Numbered from the stretch's first letter, positions 50,721 through 60,781 are shown. The stretch: DNA of 64,000 bases from Corynebacterium pseudodiphtheriticum DSM 44287 (GCF_000688415.1 NZ_JIAH01000009.1:62001-126000), one strand, 5' to 3'. The notes: generated by a model not told the origin, from the letters alone. Numbers and translations: made by a program.

Positions 50721-51373
50721 TGACTGCACAACCGCACATGACAGCACAGCCGCACGTCGTGGTGATTGATAACCGCGATTCATTCATTTACAACCTGGTC
50801 GACGCGCTGAGCGGGCACCACTGCACAGTTTTCCGCAACACGGTCGATGTGGAGACGGTGTTAGCCGCCAAGCCGGATTTGCTGTTGTTCTCACCGGGGC
50901 CGGGGCACCCACGGGAAACCGGGAACATGATGGAGCTTCTCGACGCCATCCATGGTGAAATACCGGTGCTTGGAATTTGTCTGGGATTCCAAGCCCTCCT
51001 GGAACACTACGGCGGCACAGTGGAACCGTGTGGACCGGTGCACGGCCGCTCCGTACCTATGACGCTGACGGATGCTGGCGCGCACCATCCGCTGTTTGCT
51101 GGGCTGGCAATCGACGAGGAACCAGATAAACCAGAGCACGTCGGCCGTTTGGTGCCGGTGGCTCGCTATCACTCGTTGGGATGCGCGAACCCGCCGGAAC
51201 AGCTACAGGTACTTGCAACGACAAAGACTGACTTAGGCGATGTGGCCATGGCGGCTTATGCCCCCGATGGCTCGTGCATGGGCTTGCAGTTCCACCCGGA
51301 GTCGATCTTGAGCCCGAAGGGGCCAGTCTTGTTGAATCGCTGCATCAACTTTTTGACGAAAGGGGAGTGCTGA
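50720..51373 (+). CDS. trpG: Anthranilate synthase component II (glutamine amidotransferase)
   Basis: 217 residues. The class I amidotransferase triad is visible: Cys in GICLGFQALLEHYGG, and His and Glu in LQFHPESILS. LFSPGPGHPRE is the oxyanion loop region. The sequence MTAQPHMTAQPH at the N-terminus is a short tandem duplication of six codons, so the second ATG at 50738 may be the ancestral start. It supplies ammonia to TrpE. The stop overlaps the trpD ATG. Confidence 0.95.
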   Translation: MTAQPHMTAQPHVVVIDNRDSFIYNLVDALSGHHCTVFRNTVDVETVLAAKPDLLLFSPGPGHPRETGNMMELLDAIHGEIPVLGICLGFQALLEHYGGTVEPCGPVHGRSVPMTLTDAGAHHPLFAGLAIDEEPDKPEHVGRLVPVARYHSLGCANPPEQLQVLATTKTDLGDVAMAAYAPDGSCMGLQFHPESILSPKGPVLLNRCINFLTKGEC

Positions 51374-52503
51374 TGACTGACCAGCGCACCACCGGAAAAA
51401 CCACCACTGAAAACACCGTTGCGGAAAACGCCAACGCTGAAAACGCCAACGCGGACCACGGCTCCGACAACGCTGACGCGAACCCCGCGCCGCTGGACCG
51501 GCTGCTGGCCTATCTGGACAATCATGACCCGACAGTCGAGCAAGCCCGGGAAGTTTTCCAGCCACTGACCATTGGCGAGTACGAGAACGTACACATTGCG
51601 GCTCTGCTGGCCACGATCCGCACCCGTGGTGAGACCTTCGCCGACATCGCCGGTGCCGCGCAAGCGTTTATCAATGCCGCGCGCCCGTTCCCGATTACCG
51701 GTGCCGGTTTGCTGGATACCGCCGGCACGGGTGGTGATGGCACCAACACGATTAATATTTCTACTGCGGCTTCGCTGGTTGCCGCCGCCGGGGGAGCAAA
51801 GGTGGTGAAAGGAGGCAACCGTTCGGTGTCGTCACGTTCCGGTTCCGCCGATGTCCTGGAAGCCCTCAATATCCCGCTGGACTTGGATGTGGATCGTGCA
51901 GTTACCCAATTCCAGAATTCTGGCTTCACCTTCTTATTCGCCCCGGCGTATCATCCGGCGGTTGCGCACGTGATGCCTGTGCGCAAGGCACTGAAGGTTC
52001 CCACCCTGTTCAATACCTTGGGCCCCTTGTTGTCGCCGGCACGTCCAGAGTTTCAGATGATGGGTATCGCCCGGCCAGAAATCGGAGAAACCATCGCCCG
52101 GGTATTCCGCGAGCTCGGCCGCAAACGAGCACTCGTCGTGCATGGCTCCGGTACTGACGAAGTAGCGGTGCATGGCCCGACCACGATCTGGGAATTGCGC
52201 GACGGCGAAATTGCACAGTACGAGCTCACCCCAGAAGATTTCGGTGTAACCCGCCACGAATTAGCTGCCTTGGAAGGCGGAGATGGTACTGCGAATGCCG
52301 CTGCAATCCGGGCTATCTTCGAAGGCACGGCACCACAGGCACACCACGACGCCGTCGCCGTCAACGCCGGAGCAATGCTGTACGTCATCGGCAAGGTAGA
52401 TTCCATTGCCGAAGGAACCGCGCTGGCAACTCAAATCATTAACGACGGCACCGCGAAGCGTTGGTTAGCTACCCACGAGGAGGCCGATTACGGTGAACGC
52501 TAA
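51373..52503 (+). CDS. trpD: Anthranilate phosphoribosyltransferase
   Basis: The ATG at 51373 overlaps the trpG stop (TGATGA region), giving 376 residues. The core begins about residue 38 (PLDRLLAYLDNHDPT). DTAGTGGDGTNTINIST binds PRPP, and KGGNRSVSSRSGSADVLE and NTLGPLLSPARP are further family motifs. The N-terminal 35 residues are an Asn/Ala/Thr-rich extension made of degenerate repeats (TENTVAENANAENANAD) that most TrpD proteins lack. It transfers phosphoribose to anthranilate. Confidence 0.95.
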   Translation: MTDQRTTGKTTTENTVAENANAENANADHGSDNADANPAPLDRLLAYLDNHDPTVEQAREVFQPLTIGEYENVHIAALLATIRTRGETFADIAGAAQAFINAARPFPITGAGLLDTAGTGGDGTNTINISTAASLVAAAGGAKVVKGGNRSVSSRSGSADVLEALNIPLDLDVDRAVTQFQNSGFTFLFAPAYHPAVAHVMPVRKALKVPTLFNTLGPLLSPARPEFQMMGIARPEIGETIARVFRELGRKRALVVHGSGTDEVAVHGPTTIWELRDGEIAQYELTPEDFGVTRHELAALEGGDGTANAAAIRAIFEGTAPQAHHDAVAVNAGAMLYVIGKVDSIAEGTALATQIINDGTAKRWLATHEEADYGER

Positions 52504-54010
52504 ATTACCCACGGTGCTAGAAAATATCGTTGCCCAGCGTCGTACGCACCTGCCAGCCATCACCGAGCGAATCACACACGTTAACCGTGCACAGCTGCCA
52601 CGCTCACAACGCAGTTTGTACGATTCACTCAGGGCGCGCCCGCAGGCATTCATCATGGAGTGCAAGTCCTCATCACCGTCACTGGGCCTGATTCGGGCAG
52701 ATTATCAGCCCGGCGAGTTGGCGCGGGTGTATTCGCGTTATGCTGCCGGAATTTCCGTATTGTGCGAACCAGAGCATTTCGGTGGTGACTATGACCACCT
52801 AGCAACCGTCGCCATGTCCACGCACCTTCCGGTGTTGTGCAAGGATTTCATTATCGACCCCGTGCAGCTCTATGCTGCGCGCTATTACGGTGCCGACGCG
52901 ATCTTGTTGATGCTCTCGGTGCTCGACGATGACGAGTACGCACGACTGTCTACGCTTGCCGGCGACTTGGGCCTGGACGTGCTCACGGAAGTCATCGATG
53001 AGGACGAGGTTGCCCGCGCGTTGCGCTTGGGTGCACAGATCGTGGGCATCAACAACCGGAACCTGCATGATCTTTCCATAGATCTTTCACGCACTGCGAA
53101 ATTAACGGCATTGCTCCCAGAAGGAACAGTAGCCCTCTCTGAATCCGGAATTCGGGATAATAGGGCAGTGCGGGCTTTGGGCGCACACGCTTCCGGATTT
53201 TTGGTCGGTTCACAATTGTCCTCGCAGCCGGATACAGATTGGGCAGCCCGCGCCTTAGTCTATGGACATAACAAAGTTTGTGGCTTGACGACGTCGGGCA
53301 CCGCGCAAGCCGCTCGCGCCGCGGGTGCGGTCTACGGCGGTTTGATATTCGAGAAAACATCTCCCCGCGATGTTTCACGTGAAACATCGAAAAAGATCAT
53401 CGCCGATGAACCCGGACTGCGCTACGTCGCAGTTTCACGCCGGACGACGGGCTGGGCCGAGCTGGTACAACCCGGCATCCACGCCCTCCAAGTCCACAGC
53501 CCATACCAGGGGTCTATTGCCGGGGAAGAAAAATTACTCGCAGGCGTACGTGCCGAACTTCGCGCCGCGGGAGCGGACCCAGCGGATACCGGCCTAGAAC
53601 TCTGGCGTGCGATCTCCATGACCACCCCGGAGGTGGAACCGGAGAGACTCAACGAGCTCGTTGCCCCCGGCGCTGCCGACAAACTCGTCCTCGATGCGGG
53701 CCAAGGAGGAACCGGCAGCACCTTCGACTGGCAATCAATTCCCGATGAGATTAAGCCCCACTCATTGTTAGCAGGCGGGATCAACCCCAAAAACCTCCAA
53801 GCCGCACTGGAACTTGGATGCTTCGGCATCGACCTGAACTCCGGGGTAGAAGTAGCCCCTTCTACCGCAACTGAGACCTCAAAAGCAGGACCGGCCGCAG
53901 CACCACGAAAAGACGCCTCACTAATCCGAACTGCCTTTGCCACCATCCGCAACTACACAGAACCCCACGGCTACACACAACCCCACGACTACCCAGAATC
54001 CCGAGACTAG
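52493..54010 (+). CDS. trpC: Bifunctional indole-3-glycerol-phosphate synthase/phosphoribosylanthranilate isomerase
   Basis: 505 residues from GTG 52493, overlapping trpD by 11 bp. Residues 1-255 are the synthase ([48 protein letters not shown]). Residues 258-505 are the isomerase ([47 protein letters not shown]). A parS site is embedded in the isomerase part and encodes DVSRET. The C-terminal 20 residues are repeats of Tyr/Pro/His-containing units ([13 protein letters not shown]). Confidence 0.95.
   Translation: MNAKLPTVLENIVAQRRTHLPAITERITHVNRAQLPRSQRSLYDSLRARPQAFIMECKSSSPSLGLIRADYQPGELARVYSRYAAGISVLCEPEHFGGDYDHLATVAMSTHLPVLCKDFIIDPVQLYAARYYGADAILLMLSVLDDDEYARLSTLAGDLGLDVLTEVIDEDEVARALRLGAQIVGINNRNLHDLSIDLSRTAKLTALLPEGTVALSESGIRDNRAVRALGAHASGFLVGSQLSSQPDTDWAARALVYGHNKVCGLTTSGTAQAARAAGAVYGGLIFEKTSPRDVSRETSKKIIADEPGLRYVAVSRRTTGWAELVQPGIHALQVHSPYQGSIAGEEKLLAGVRAELRAAGADPADTGLELWRAISMTTPEVEPERLNELVAPGAADKLVLDAGQGGTGSTFDWQSIPDEIKPHSLLAGGINPKNLQAALELGCFGIDLNSGVEVAPSTATETSKAGPAAAPRKDASLIRTAFATIRNYTEPHGYTQPHDYPESRD
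53371..53386. other. parS site inside trpC
   Basis: TGTTTCACGTGAAACA, exact. In the reading frame it supplies codons for the segment VSRET, which follows the conserved KTSPR motif of the isomerase. The protein and the ParB site are thus both selected on the same bases. Confidence 0.95.
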
Positions 54011-54018
54011 GACACACC

Positions 54019-55287
54019 ATGAGCAATGAACGTGCGACAATTTTGCCGGCATATTTTGGCGAATTCGGCGGGCAATTCGTCCCCGAATCCTTGATCCCTG
54101 CACTGGATCAATTAGAGCGTGCTTTCGTCGACGCAATGGAAGACCAATCCTTCAAGGATGAATTAGCACGTCTGCTCAAAGATTACCTGGGCCGCCCGAC
54201 ACCATTAACCGAAGCTACCCGCCTGGGCGGCAAGGCCCGCATCTTCCTGAAACGCGAAGACCTCGTGCACGGCGGAGCACACAAAACCAACCAGGTGTTG
54301 GGTCAAGCGCTGTTGGCCAAGCGAATGGGCAAAAAGCGTGTGATTGCCGAAACCGGCGCAGGCCAACACGGTACCGCGACGGCTTTAGCTTGCGCGCTGC
54401 TTGATCTGGAGTGCGTGGTGTATATGGGCGCCGAGGATGTGCGTCGGCAAGCACCCAACGTGTTCCGCATGGAACTCATGGGGGCCAAGGTGGTCTCCGT
54501 GGAAACCGGTTCCGGCACACTGAAGGATGCCGTGAACGAGGCTTTGCGCGATTGGACCGCCACCTTTGAGGATTCGCACTATTTGCTCGGCACCGCGGCA
54601 GGTCCGCACCCATTCCCAACCATCGTGCGAGAATTCCACCGCGTGATTTCCTCCGAGGCGAAAGCACAAATGATTGAACGCACCGGTGGCCTTCCCGACG
54701 TCGTCGTGGCTTGCGTCGGCGGTGGATCGAATGCGATTGGTATGTTCGCAGACTTCATCGATGAGCCGGGTGTCGAACTTGTCGGTGCCGAGCCTGGCGG
54801 CAAAGGAGTGGACTCCGGACGACACGGTGCCACTATCACGCAGGGGACTGTCGGAATTCTGCATGGCACGCGCTCATATCTGATGCGCAATGCCGAGGGC
54901 CAGGTCGATGAGTCCTATTCGATTTCAGCCGGGCTGGATTATCCCGGTGTCGGACCACAACACGCACACCTGCACGCCAGCGGTCGTGCGACCTATGTTG
55001 GCATTACCGACGCCGAAGCACTGGAAGCATTCCAACTGCTGGCACAGAAAGAGGGCATCATTCCGGCACTGGAATCCTCACATGCCCTGGCGTATGCCCT
55101 GAAGCGTAAAGACGAAGATATCTCCATCGTGGTCTCACTATCCGGCCGAGGCGATAAAGACATCGATCATGTGCGCCACGTCTTAGGTGATTTGGCAGAT
55201 GAGACTGGCGCCTGGCAACGCTATGCCGATGACAACGCCGCACAGAACAAAGCCGCCGAAGAAAATGACGAGAAGGGCCAAGCATAA
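54019..55287 (+). CDS. trpB: Tryptophan synthase beta chain
   Basis: 422 residues. [17 protein letters not shown] at the start, the PLP lysine in [31 protein letters not shown] and LSGRGDKD near the C-terminus are all in place. It joins indole with serine. It starts 8 bp after trpC and ends 2 bp before trpA. The C-terminal 20 residues are a hydrophilic extension ([16 protein letters not shown]). Confidence 0.97.
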   Translation: MSNERATILPAYFGEFGGQFVPESLIPALDQLERAFVDAMEDQSFKDELARLLKDYLGRPTPLTEATRLGGKARIFLKREDLVHGGAHKTNQVLGQALLAKRMGKKRVIAETGAGQHGTATALACALLDLECVVYMGAEDVRRQAPNVFRMELMGAKVVSVETGSGTLKDAVNEALRDWTATFEDSHYLLGTAAGPHPFPTIVREFHRVISSEAKAQMIERTGGLPDVVVACVGGGSNAIGMFADFIDEPGVELVGAEPGGKGVDSGRHGATITQGTVGILHGTRSYLMRNAEGQVDESYSISAGLDYPGVGPQHAHLHASGRATYVGITDAEALEAFQLLAQKEGIIPALESSHALAYALKRKDEDISIVVSLSGRGDKDIDHVRHVLGDLADETGAWQRYADDNAAQNKAAEENDEKGQA

Positions 55288-55289
55288 TC

Positions 55290-56120
55290 ATGGGACGTTA
55301 CGAAACACTGTTCGCTGATTTACGCACAAAGGGCGAGGGCGCGTTTGTGCCGTTTTTTATGCTCGGCGATCCTAGCTACGAAGCATCGCTAGAACTCATT
55401 CGGGCAGCAGTGAATGCTGGGGCAGACGCATTGGAAATCGGCATTCCCTTTAGTGACCCGGTCGCCGACGGACCAGAAATCGAGAAATCCCACCAACGGG
55501 CTTTGCGCGCAGGTGCCAGTCTGGATAAGTCGTTGCAACAGCTGCGCCAGATCCGCGAGGAATTCCCGGATACCCCCATCGGCTTGTTGGTCTATTGCAA
55601 TTTGGCGGTAAGCAAGGGAACCGCACAGTTCTATCAAGCCTGCGCCGAGGCGGGGGCGGATTCCATCTTGATCCCGGATGTTCCCACCCGCGAAGGTGCT
55701 CCGTTCGTCGCGGCCGCGCAACAGGCAGGAATTTCGCAGATATTTATTGCTCCGGCACGTGCCAGCGAGGAAACGCTGCGGGCGGTTAGTGAAAACTCGA
55801 CGGGTTATATTTACGCGTTATCACGCCACGGTGTCACTGGCGCGGATAAAGAAGCCGAGACCGGGGGATTGGATACTGTTGTCGATGCGATTAAGCGTTT
55901 CGACGGTGCACCGGTGCTCTTAGGTTTTGGCATTTCCGAGCCTGAACACGTGCGCGCAGCATTGGCCGCTGGCGCTGACGGTGCGATCACCGGTTCTGCG
56001 ATTACCCGCATTATTGCTGGCCGGGTTAATTCCACGGAGCGGGGTAACGAGTACACTCTCGCAGAGCTTGCCGACGAGGTATCCGACTACGTCGCACACA
56101 TGAAAGCTGCAACGCGGTAG
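55290..56120 (+). CDS. trpA: Tryptophan synthase alpha chain
   Basis: 276 residues. FFMLGDPSYEASLELI, the catalytic Glu in ALEIGIPFSDPVADGP and the catalytic Asp in the SILIPDVPTREGAPF region are conserved, as are LSRHGVTGA and GFGISEPEHV. It cleaves indole-3-glycerol phosphate to indole and glyceraldehyde 3-phosphate. It is the last gene of the trp operon, followed by a strong hairpin at 56145. Confidence 0.97.
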   Translation: MGRYETLFADLRTKGEGAFVPFFMLGDPSYEASLELIRAAVNAGADALEIGIPFSDPVADGPEIEKSHQRALRAGASLDKSLQQLRQIREEFPDTPIGLLVYCNLAVSKGTAQFYQACAEAGADSILIPDVPTREGAPFVAAAQQAGISQIFIAPARASEETLRAVSENSTGYIYALSRHGVTGADKEAETGGLDTVVDAIKRFDGAPVLLGFGISEPEHVRAALAAGADGAITGSAITRIIAGRVNSTERGNEYTLAELADEVSDYVAHMKAATR

Positions 56121-56144
56121 CTACAACAAGGTAGCTGCAACGCA

Positions 56145-56179
56145 TTAAGCGCCAGGACTAACCCAGCCCTGGCGCTTAA
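56145..56179. terminator. trp operon terminator hairpin
   Basis: TTAAGCGCCAGG (56145-56156) pairs perfectly with CCTGGCGCTTAA (56168-56179); the loop is 11 nt. It lies between the convergent trpA and symporter genes and may work in both directions. The T content after the stem is low. Confidence 0.8.
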
Positions 56180-56251
56180 ATCATTGTCACTGTCGATTGT
56201 CAGTGTCTGTGTATTTCTGTCAGCGGTTGCCTGAATCAGATTTTGTCTGAA

Positions 56252-57532
56252 TCAGTTTTTACCTGTTTCAGTTCTTCCGCTGCCAGGCGAATCCTGGCCC
56301 AGTGCTTCACCCGTGACAGGAACATCGTAGTCGTCCGGCAAGCCAACGCCTTCTGCCGCGGTGCCGTTCTTGGTCCACTTGTTGATCAACAAGGCGATCG
56401 CACCATCGCCAGTGATATTCGCCGCGGTGCCGAAAGAATCGACCACGATATACGCCGCAATCATTAGTGCGAGCATATCCTCGTCGAAGCCCAGCATGCT
56501 GCCCAACAATCCCAATGCCGCATACACCGCACCACCAGGAACACCAGGGGCAGCCACCATCATAATGCCCAACAACAGCATGAAACCTAGTGCGAGGCCG
56601 AAGCTGACATCCATGCCGGACAGGTAAACAATGCCGAAGGTGTACAAAATCAGTTTGGTCATCGACCCAGACAAGTGCATGGTGGCACCAAGAGGAACCA
56701 CAAACCCAGCGATATTCGGGGCCACGCCGTTTCTGAGTACGGACTTATAGGTAACCGGGATGGATGCCGCAGAAGAAGAAGTACCCAATGCCGTGAAGTA
56801 GGCCGGGAGCATGTTCTTCAGCGCGGTAAATGGGTTCTTCGCAGACAGTGCACCGGCAAGCAGGTACTGCAGAAGAACGACTACCCACGTCATGACAACA
56901 GACAACACGAGCACCCGGGCGAACGAACTGATGACATCACCCAAGTTGTCATTCATCATCAAGTTCAAGAAGATTCCATAAATGAACAGTGGCAACAGGG
57001 GGATCACGAAGGAAGTGATAACCTTCATGATCAATTTCTCGAATTCCCGGACACCCTTGTATAGGGCAGGGGAGGAGACTGCCGTCATCGCGAGACCTAA
57101 CGCGAAAGCTAAAAGCAGAGCGGTCATGATCTCAAACGGAGGAGCCATCTCTACTTCGAAGTATGGCGTCAATGCACCTTCTTCTACATCGCTGACATCG
57201 AGATCAAGCGACTGGTCACCCAATAATGTTGGATAACCAAAAACCGCCACTGCATACGCCAACAATCCGGCACCAATGGTGGATAGATAAGCAATCCCAG
57301 TAGTGATACCTAGCCACTTTCCAGCGCCTTTACCCAGTCCGGCGATAGCCGGGGTAATGAGAGCAAAAATCAGTACCGGAACGAAGAAACCGAGGAACTG
57401 GCTAAACAGGCCGTTGAACGTGACGAAGACTCTGGCTAGCCATTCCGGGAAGAATAATCCCGTAACGACGCCAAGAATGATCGCCACCACGACGCGAAAC
57501 AGCAGCGAGGAGCTGACTTTACGAACGCTCAT
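56252..57532 (-). CDS. Dicarboxylate/amino acid:cation symporter (DAACS family)
   Basis: 426 residues with about eight membrane segments plus two re-entrant loops. LGTSSSAASIPVTYKSV is the serine-rich signature of HP1, GATMHLSGSMTKLILY is close to the conserved NMDG-type region (here NMDG is replaced), and DEDMLALMIAAYIVVDSFGTAANITGD follows in the C-terminal part. The family carries glutamate, C4-dicarboxylates or Ser/Thr with Na+ or H+. The altered NMDG region is compatible with a neutral amino acid or C4 substrate, but this cannot be settled here. Confidence 0.88.
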   Translation of the reverse strand: MSVRKVSSSLLFRVVVAIILGVVTGLFFPEWLARVFVTFNGLFSQFLGFFVPVLIFALITPAIAGLGKGAGKWLGITTGIAYLSTIGAGLLAYAVAVFGYPTLLGDQSLDLDVSDVEEGALTPYFEVEMAPPFEIMTALLLAFALGLAMTAVSSPALYKGVREFEKLIMKVITSFVIPLLPLFIYGIFLNLMMNDNLGDVISSFARVLVLSVVMTWVVVLLQYLLAGALSAKNPFTALKNMLPAYFTALGTSSSAASIPVTYKSVLRNGVAPNIAGFVVPLGATMHLSGSMTKLILYTFGIVYLSGMDVSFGLALGFMLLLGIMMVAAPGVPGGAVYAALGLLGSMLGFDEDMLALMIAAYIVVDSFGTAANITGDGAIALLINKWTKNGTAAEGVGLPDDYDVPVTGEALGQDSPGSGRTETGKN

Positions 57533-57613
57533 AGAAAACTCTTAACTATGGATGGTGGTATTCAGGACCCCTTAAGCATAGCGAAGTGTTTTCGTCATTC
57601 TCGCAGGCAGGGC

Positions 57614-57619
57614 TAGACT
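57614..57619 (+). promoter_or_regulatory. -10 box of the SdpI-like gene
   Basis: TAGACT lies 6 nt before the ATG at 57626, with GGGGAC between. Leaderless initiation is likely. The same hexamer serves hutG and the CCA-adding enzyme gene. Confidence 0.5.
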
Positions 57620-57625
57620 GGGGAC

Positions 57626-58096
57626 ATGATCGTCGTTCCCATCCTGCTGTTCGTTTTGGCCGCCATCGTTATTACCGTGGGCGGACTGGCCACCTTAAAA
57701 AAGCTACCTGGCAACAGCGTTTTCGGCTTACGGGTACATGAAGCACGTAAATCGCCGGAAGCATGGATGACCTCGCACGCCGTAGCGGGCCCGGTCTGGT
57801 TGGTTGCTGGGGCAAGCCTGACGTTCGGCGCTTTAGTTTCGCTACAAGCAAGTGGACTGATGTGGGTAATTCCCGCAGTGACGACGGTCGTCGGCATCAT
57901 TGCCATTTCCTACGGCGCCAACCTGGGTGCCCGGACCGCTGTCCTCTACGACCAGCACGTCAACGCAAAAAAGAATGCGGATGCTACCGGTGGGTGTTGT
58001 TCGTCTGGCGGTGCCGACGCTGACGGAAAACCAAAAGCACCCAGTGTTGATATGAACGCACTACGCCGCGCCGCTCGGCAAGCTGATAATCAATAG
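57626..58096 (+). CDS. SdpI family membrane protein
   Basis: 156 residues: three hydrophobic segments (about 1-22, 52-72 and 75-100). FGLRVHEARKSPEAWMTSH after the first segment is the SdpI family pattern (GLR...S...W...H). The C-terminal 45 residues are hydrophilic with GGCCSSGGADADG. SdpI of Bacillus gives immunity to the SdpC toxin, but most actinobacterial members have no known role. It stands alone and is probably leaderless. Confidence 0.75.
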   Translation: MIVVPILLFVLAAIVITVGGLATLKKLPGNSVFGLRVHEARKSPEAWMTSHAVAGPVWLVAGASLTFGALVSLQASGLMWVIPAVTTVVGIIAISYGANLGARTAVLYDQHVNAKKNADATGGCCSSGGADADGKPKAPSVDMNALRRAARQADNQ

Positions 58097-58205
58097 CCTA
58101 AAAATCACAGTGACGTTATCCAGCAGAGAAAACCCCTGCTACAAATTAAAGACACTGTGACAATAAATGCGTTAACCCACATCCCGAACGCAAGGAGTGA
58201 CCACC

Positions 58206-58577
58206 ATGGCACAGAATTGTTCCCGTCGACTTTTCCTTCTCGGAACCGCTACCACCGTCGCGGGCGCCTTCTTAGCCGCATGTGGTAAAGAACCACCAAT
58301 GGAAGTAGCCAAGGCGGAAATTCCAGTCGGATCAGCAATCATTGCCGACGGATACATCATCGCCCAGCCTGAAGAAGGTAAATACGTCGCATATTCCCAG
58401 CAGTGCCCGCACCAGCGGAACCTAATCACTAAAGTCGAAGGCGACGAGGTTCGCTGCACAGCGCATAACTCCGTATTCAAAATCGCCGACGGTTCCGTGG
58501 TCTCTGGCCCAGCCCGTGACCCGTTGGAGCCGGTTTCCATTGATGACGCCGGCAACGCGCTCAACGTCCACAGTTAA
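58206..58577 (+). CDS. Rieske [2Fe-2S] lipoprotein with Tat signal
   Basis: The ATG at 58206 follows AAGGAG at 8 nt; an upstream in-frame GTG would touch the ribosome binding site. The N-terminus has SRRLFLLG (twin-arginine type) and the lipobox LAAC, so export folded and lipid anchoring are likely. Cluster ligands are Cys67 and His69 in QQCPHQ and Cys84 and His87 in CTAHNSVF. The product is 123 residues, a minimal Rieske domain. The partner redox enzyme is not in the window. Confidence 0.9.
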   Translation: MAQNCSRRLFLLGTATTVAGAFLAACGKEPPMEVAKAEIPVGSAIIADGYIIAQPEEGKYVAYSQQCPHQRNLITKVEGDEVRCTAHNSVFKIADGSVVSGPARDPLEPVSIDDAGNALNVHS

Positions 58578-58614
58578 ATACACGAAAATAGGGAAGTACA
58601 CGAAGATAGGGAAG

Positions 58615-58630
58615 TGTTTCACGTGAAACA
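58615..58630. other. parS site upstream of a hypothetical gene
   Basis: TGTTTCACGTGAAACA, exact consensus. It lies 20 nt before the preferred ATG at 58650 and would interfere with that gene's promoter or 5' region if ParB is bound. Confidence 0.95.
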
Positions 58631-58649
58631 TCTATATACGCGACTGACG

Positions 58650-58958
58650 ATGACCATCCCCGGTGCGGGAACAGCGATTCACCTCGCGGAATTGGAAGAA
58701 AGCGGATCCGGTTGCCTGGTACACCGCATGATCGCGTTGACACCAGATGAAGTTATCGCTGGGGCAGCGCGCGTCGACAAGCCAGGAACCAGCGCAGAAA
58801 AGATGCACCGCGCCGGACAGATCGATGTACCCAAAACCACCGTCCCGCATCCCAACACCTACGGTAACTACCCGGATATCACCACACAACATTTATCCCA
58901 CGATGCCTTTGCGGCCTGGTGGGTAGAAGTGCAACAACGTTTCCCAGAACTGGCCTAA
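58650..58958 (+). CDS. Conserved-looking hypothetical protein
   Basis: 102 residues from ATG 58650 (MTIPGAGTAIHLAELEESGSG). A GTG at 58614 would extend it by 12 residues through the parS site (VFHVKH) and is disfavoured. The product is soluble, with LVHRMIALTPDEVIAGAARV, PNTYGNYPDIT and DAFAAWWVEVQQRFPEL. I recognise no family. Codon use and composition agree with neighbours. Confidence 0.6.
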   Translation: MTIPGAGTAIHLAELEESGSGCLVHRMIALTPDEVIAGAARVDKPGTSAEKMHRAGQIDVPKTTVPHPNTYGNYPDITTQHLSHDAFAAWWVEVQQRFPELA

Positions 58959-58977
58959 CAAACTCACGAACGGGGGG

Positions 58978-59242
58978 CTAAAACACTACGTTAATAAAGC
59001 CGACGTAGGCTGCCGTACCACCGATGATCGACAATGCCGGTGAACGCCGCGGAAATCGGGCCGACGCCCGCCCCGATCAGCCCAGGGGCGAGAAACTTCA
59101 TGGACCCGGCATAAATGACGACCGAGAAAATCGTGGCCCACCACCAGGCGAACCCCAACTGCGTGATAAACACGCCGAAAGCCAAGCCGAGCGGAACCAA
59201 ACCAAGAAAAACCGGGGCGGCCTCCTGCAACCCAGCGCGCAC
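58978..59242 (-). pseudogene. brnFE (azlCD) remnant: internal deletion joining two genes
   Basis: The first 75 codons from GTG 59242 (MRAGLQEAAPVFLGLVPLG, AWWWATIFSVVIYAGSMKFL) match the N-terminus of AzlC/BrnF branched-chain amino acid exporters, which normally have about 230-250 residues. Near 59030 the frame changes, and ALSIIGGTAAYVGFINVVF with stop at 58978-58980 resembles the C-terminus of the small partner AzlD/BrnE. About 0.8-1 kb must have been lost between them. The residue is non-functional for export. Confidence 0.7.
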
Positions 59243-59300
59243 GGATTCCCGCCGGGTGTGTGACGCGGGATTCCCATCGCTGCTAGGTGAGTGGGGGCAT

Positions 59301-60761
59301 TTAGGCCACGCCCCACTTTTCCCGCAACTTCGCTATGGCTTCCTCTTTGCCGAGGGGGCCGTACTCCAGGCGTAATTCCTTCAGATATGCCCATGCCTTG
59401 CCCACCTCTGGCCCCGGCTCCAGCCCTAAGATTTCCATAATCTCATTGCCATCCAAATCCGGGCGTACGCGAGCCAAGTCTTCCTTTTCCTGGATCTCGT
59501 CGATACGCTCCAGCAAATTGTCATAGGCACGACGCAACCGGCGGGCCTTCTTTTGGTTCCGCGTAGTGCAATCCGCGAGTACCAATTTGTGTAATCGGGG
59601 GAGAAGTTTACCCGCGTCCGTCACATAACGACGCACCGCAGAATCAGTCCATTCACCTTCGCTAAAACCATGAAAACGCATGTGCAAAAACACCAGATTC
59701 GCGATGTCCTCGATCACGGCCTTGGGATACTTCAGTTTCCGCAAACGCTTTCGCGTCATCTTTGCACCCACCACCTCGTGGTGATGGAAACTCACGCCTC
59801 CACCGGGCTTTTTCGCCCGTGTAGCAGGCTTGCCGATGTCATGCAGCAACGCCGCCCAGCGCAACACCAAATCGGGCGACTGCTCGTCGTCTTCAAGATC
59901 AATCGCCTGTTGCAACACGGTCAAGGAATGCTTGTAGACATCTTTATGCTGCAGGTGTTCATCCGGCTCCATCGCTAAAGCGGGAATTTCCGGCAGAATA
60001 TGTCCTGCCAGCCCGGTTTCGACAAGCACCTCGATGCCTGCGACGGGGTTCGCTCCCGCCATCAGCTTGTCCAATTCCACCTGCACGCGCTCGGCGGTAA
60101 TCCGGTTAATCTCACCAGACATTTCTTTCATTGCAGCCCGCACCCGATCCGCAATGCGCAGCTCCAATTGGGAGACAAAGCGCGCGGCACGCAACATGCG
60201 TAGGGGATCATCGCGGAAGGAAATTTCCGGAGCATCTGGGGTATCCAGCACACCGGCCACCATGTCGGCGAAACCACCAACCGGGTCGTGGAACCGTCCG
60301 GTGATCCGGCTCGGGTCGTCGTCGGCAAGCGTCAACTCCACCGCCATGGCATTGACCTTGAAATCTCGGCGGATCAAATCGCCTTCCAAGGTGTCGCCGA
60401 ACTCAACAACGGGGTTTCGGGAATCGCCATCATAAGCGTCGGAACGGAACGTCGTCAGCTCGATCTGCTCCCCCTTTTTCACGGCAGAAACCGTGCCAAA
60501 AGCAATGCCAGTATCCCACACGGTCTCGGCCCAGTCATTCAAAATCGGCTGCACCACGTCGGGGCGGGCATCGGTAGTAAAGTCCAAATCATGGCCCAGC
60601 CGCGACAGCATGGCGTCGCGGACGGAACCGCCAACCAAAAACAGCTGATAACCGGCCTCGTCAAAACGCTGCACCAACCCCGACAAAAGCGGAGAAAGTT
60701 CGCGGACGGCCTCGGTTGCGCGTGCTAACAGAGCAATCTGCTGGGTGTCTGAAGAATTCAC
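59301..60761 (-). CDS. pcnA: CCA tRNA nucleotidyltransferase
   Basis: The start is taken as GTG 60761 ([15 protein letters not shown]), giving 486 residues; the frame is open further upstream only as antisense of the Nudix gene. The nucleotidyltransferase motif is [20 protein letters not shown], followed by [12 protein letters not shown]. An HD domain follows ([16 protein letters not shown]). It adds or repairs the 3' CCA of tRNAs. TAGACT lies 7 nt before the GTG, so the mRNA is probably leaderless. Confidence 0.93.
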   Translation of the reverse strand: MNSSDTQQIALLARATEAVRELSPLLSGLVQRFDEAGYQLFLVGGSVRDAMLSRLGHDLDFTTDARPDVVQPILNDWAETVWDTGIAFGTVSAVKKGEQIELTTFRSDAYDGDSRNPVVEFGDTLEGDLIRRDFKVNAMAVELTLADDDPSRITGRFHDPVGGFADMVAGVLDTPDAPEISFRDDPLRMLRAARFVSQLELRIADRVRAAMKEMSGEINRITAERVQVELDKLMAGANPVAGIEVLVETGLAGHILPEIPALAMEPDEHLQHKDVYKHSLTVLQQAIDLEDDEQSPDLVLRWAALLHDIGKPATRAKKPGGGVSFHHHEVVGAKMTRKRLRKLKYPKAVIEDIANLVFLHMRFHGFSEGEWTDSAVRRYVTDAGKLLPRLHKLVLADCTTRNQKKARRLRRAYDNLLERIDEIQEKEDLARVRPDLDGNEIMEILGLEPGPEVGKAWAYLKELRLEYGPLGKEEAIAKLREKWGVA

Positions 60762-60768
60762 CCCCGTT

Positions 60769-60781
60769 AGTCTACTACGAT
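60769..60781. promoter_or_regulatory. Back-to-back -10 boxes of two leaderless divergent genes
   Basis: Minus-strand TAGACT (60769-60774) lies 7 nt from the GTG at 60761. Plus-strand TACGAT (60776-60781) lies 8 nt from the ATG at 60790. Only 1 bp separates the hexamers, so RNA polymerase cannot occupy both promoters at once. Confidence 0.6.

Noticed and set aside
58105-58160. Inverted TCACAGTG...CACTGTGA before the Rieske gene as a GlxR site
   Set aside because: Arms are 40 bp apart and do not fit TGTGA-N6-TCACA.
59098-59394. 98-codon minus-strand frame between pcnA and the brnFE scar
   Set aside because: It overlaps the pcnA 3' end in another frame and has no family pattern.
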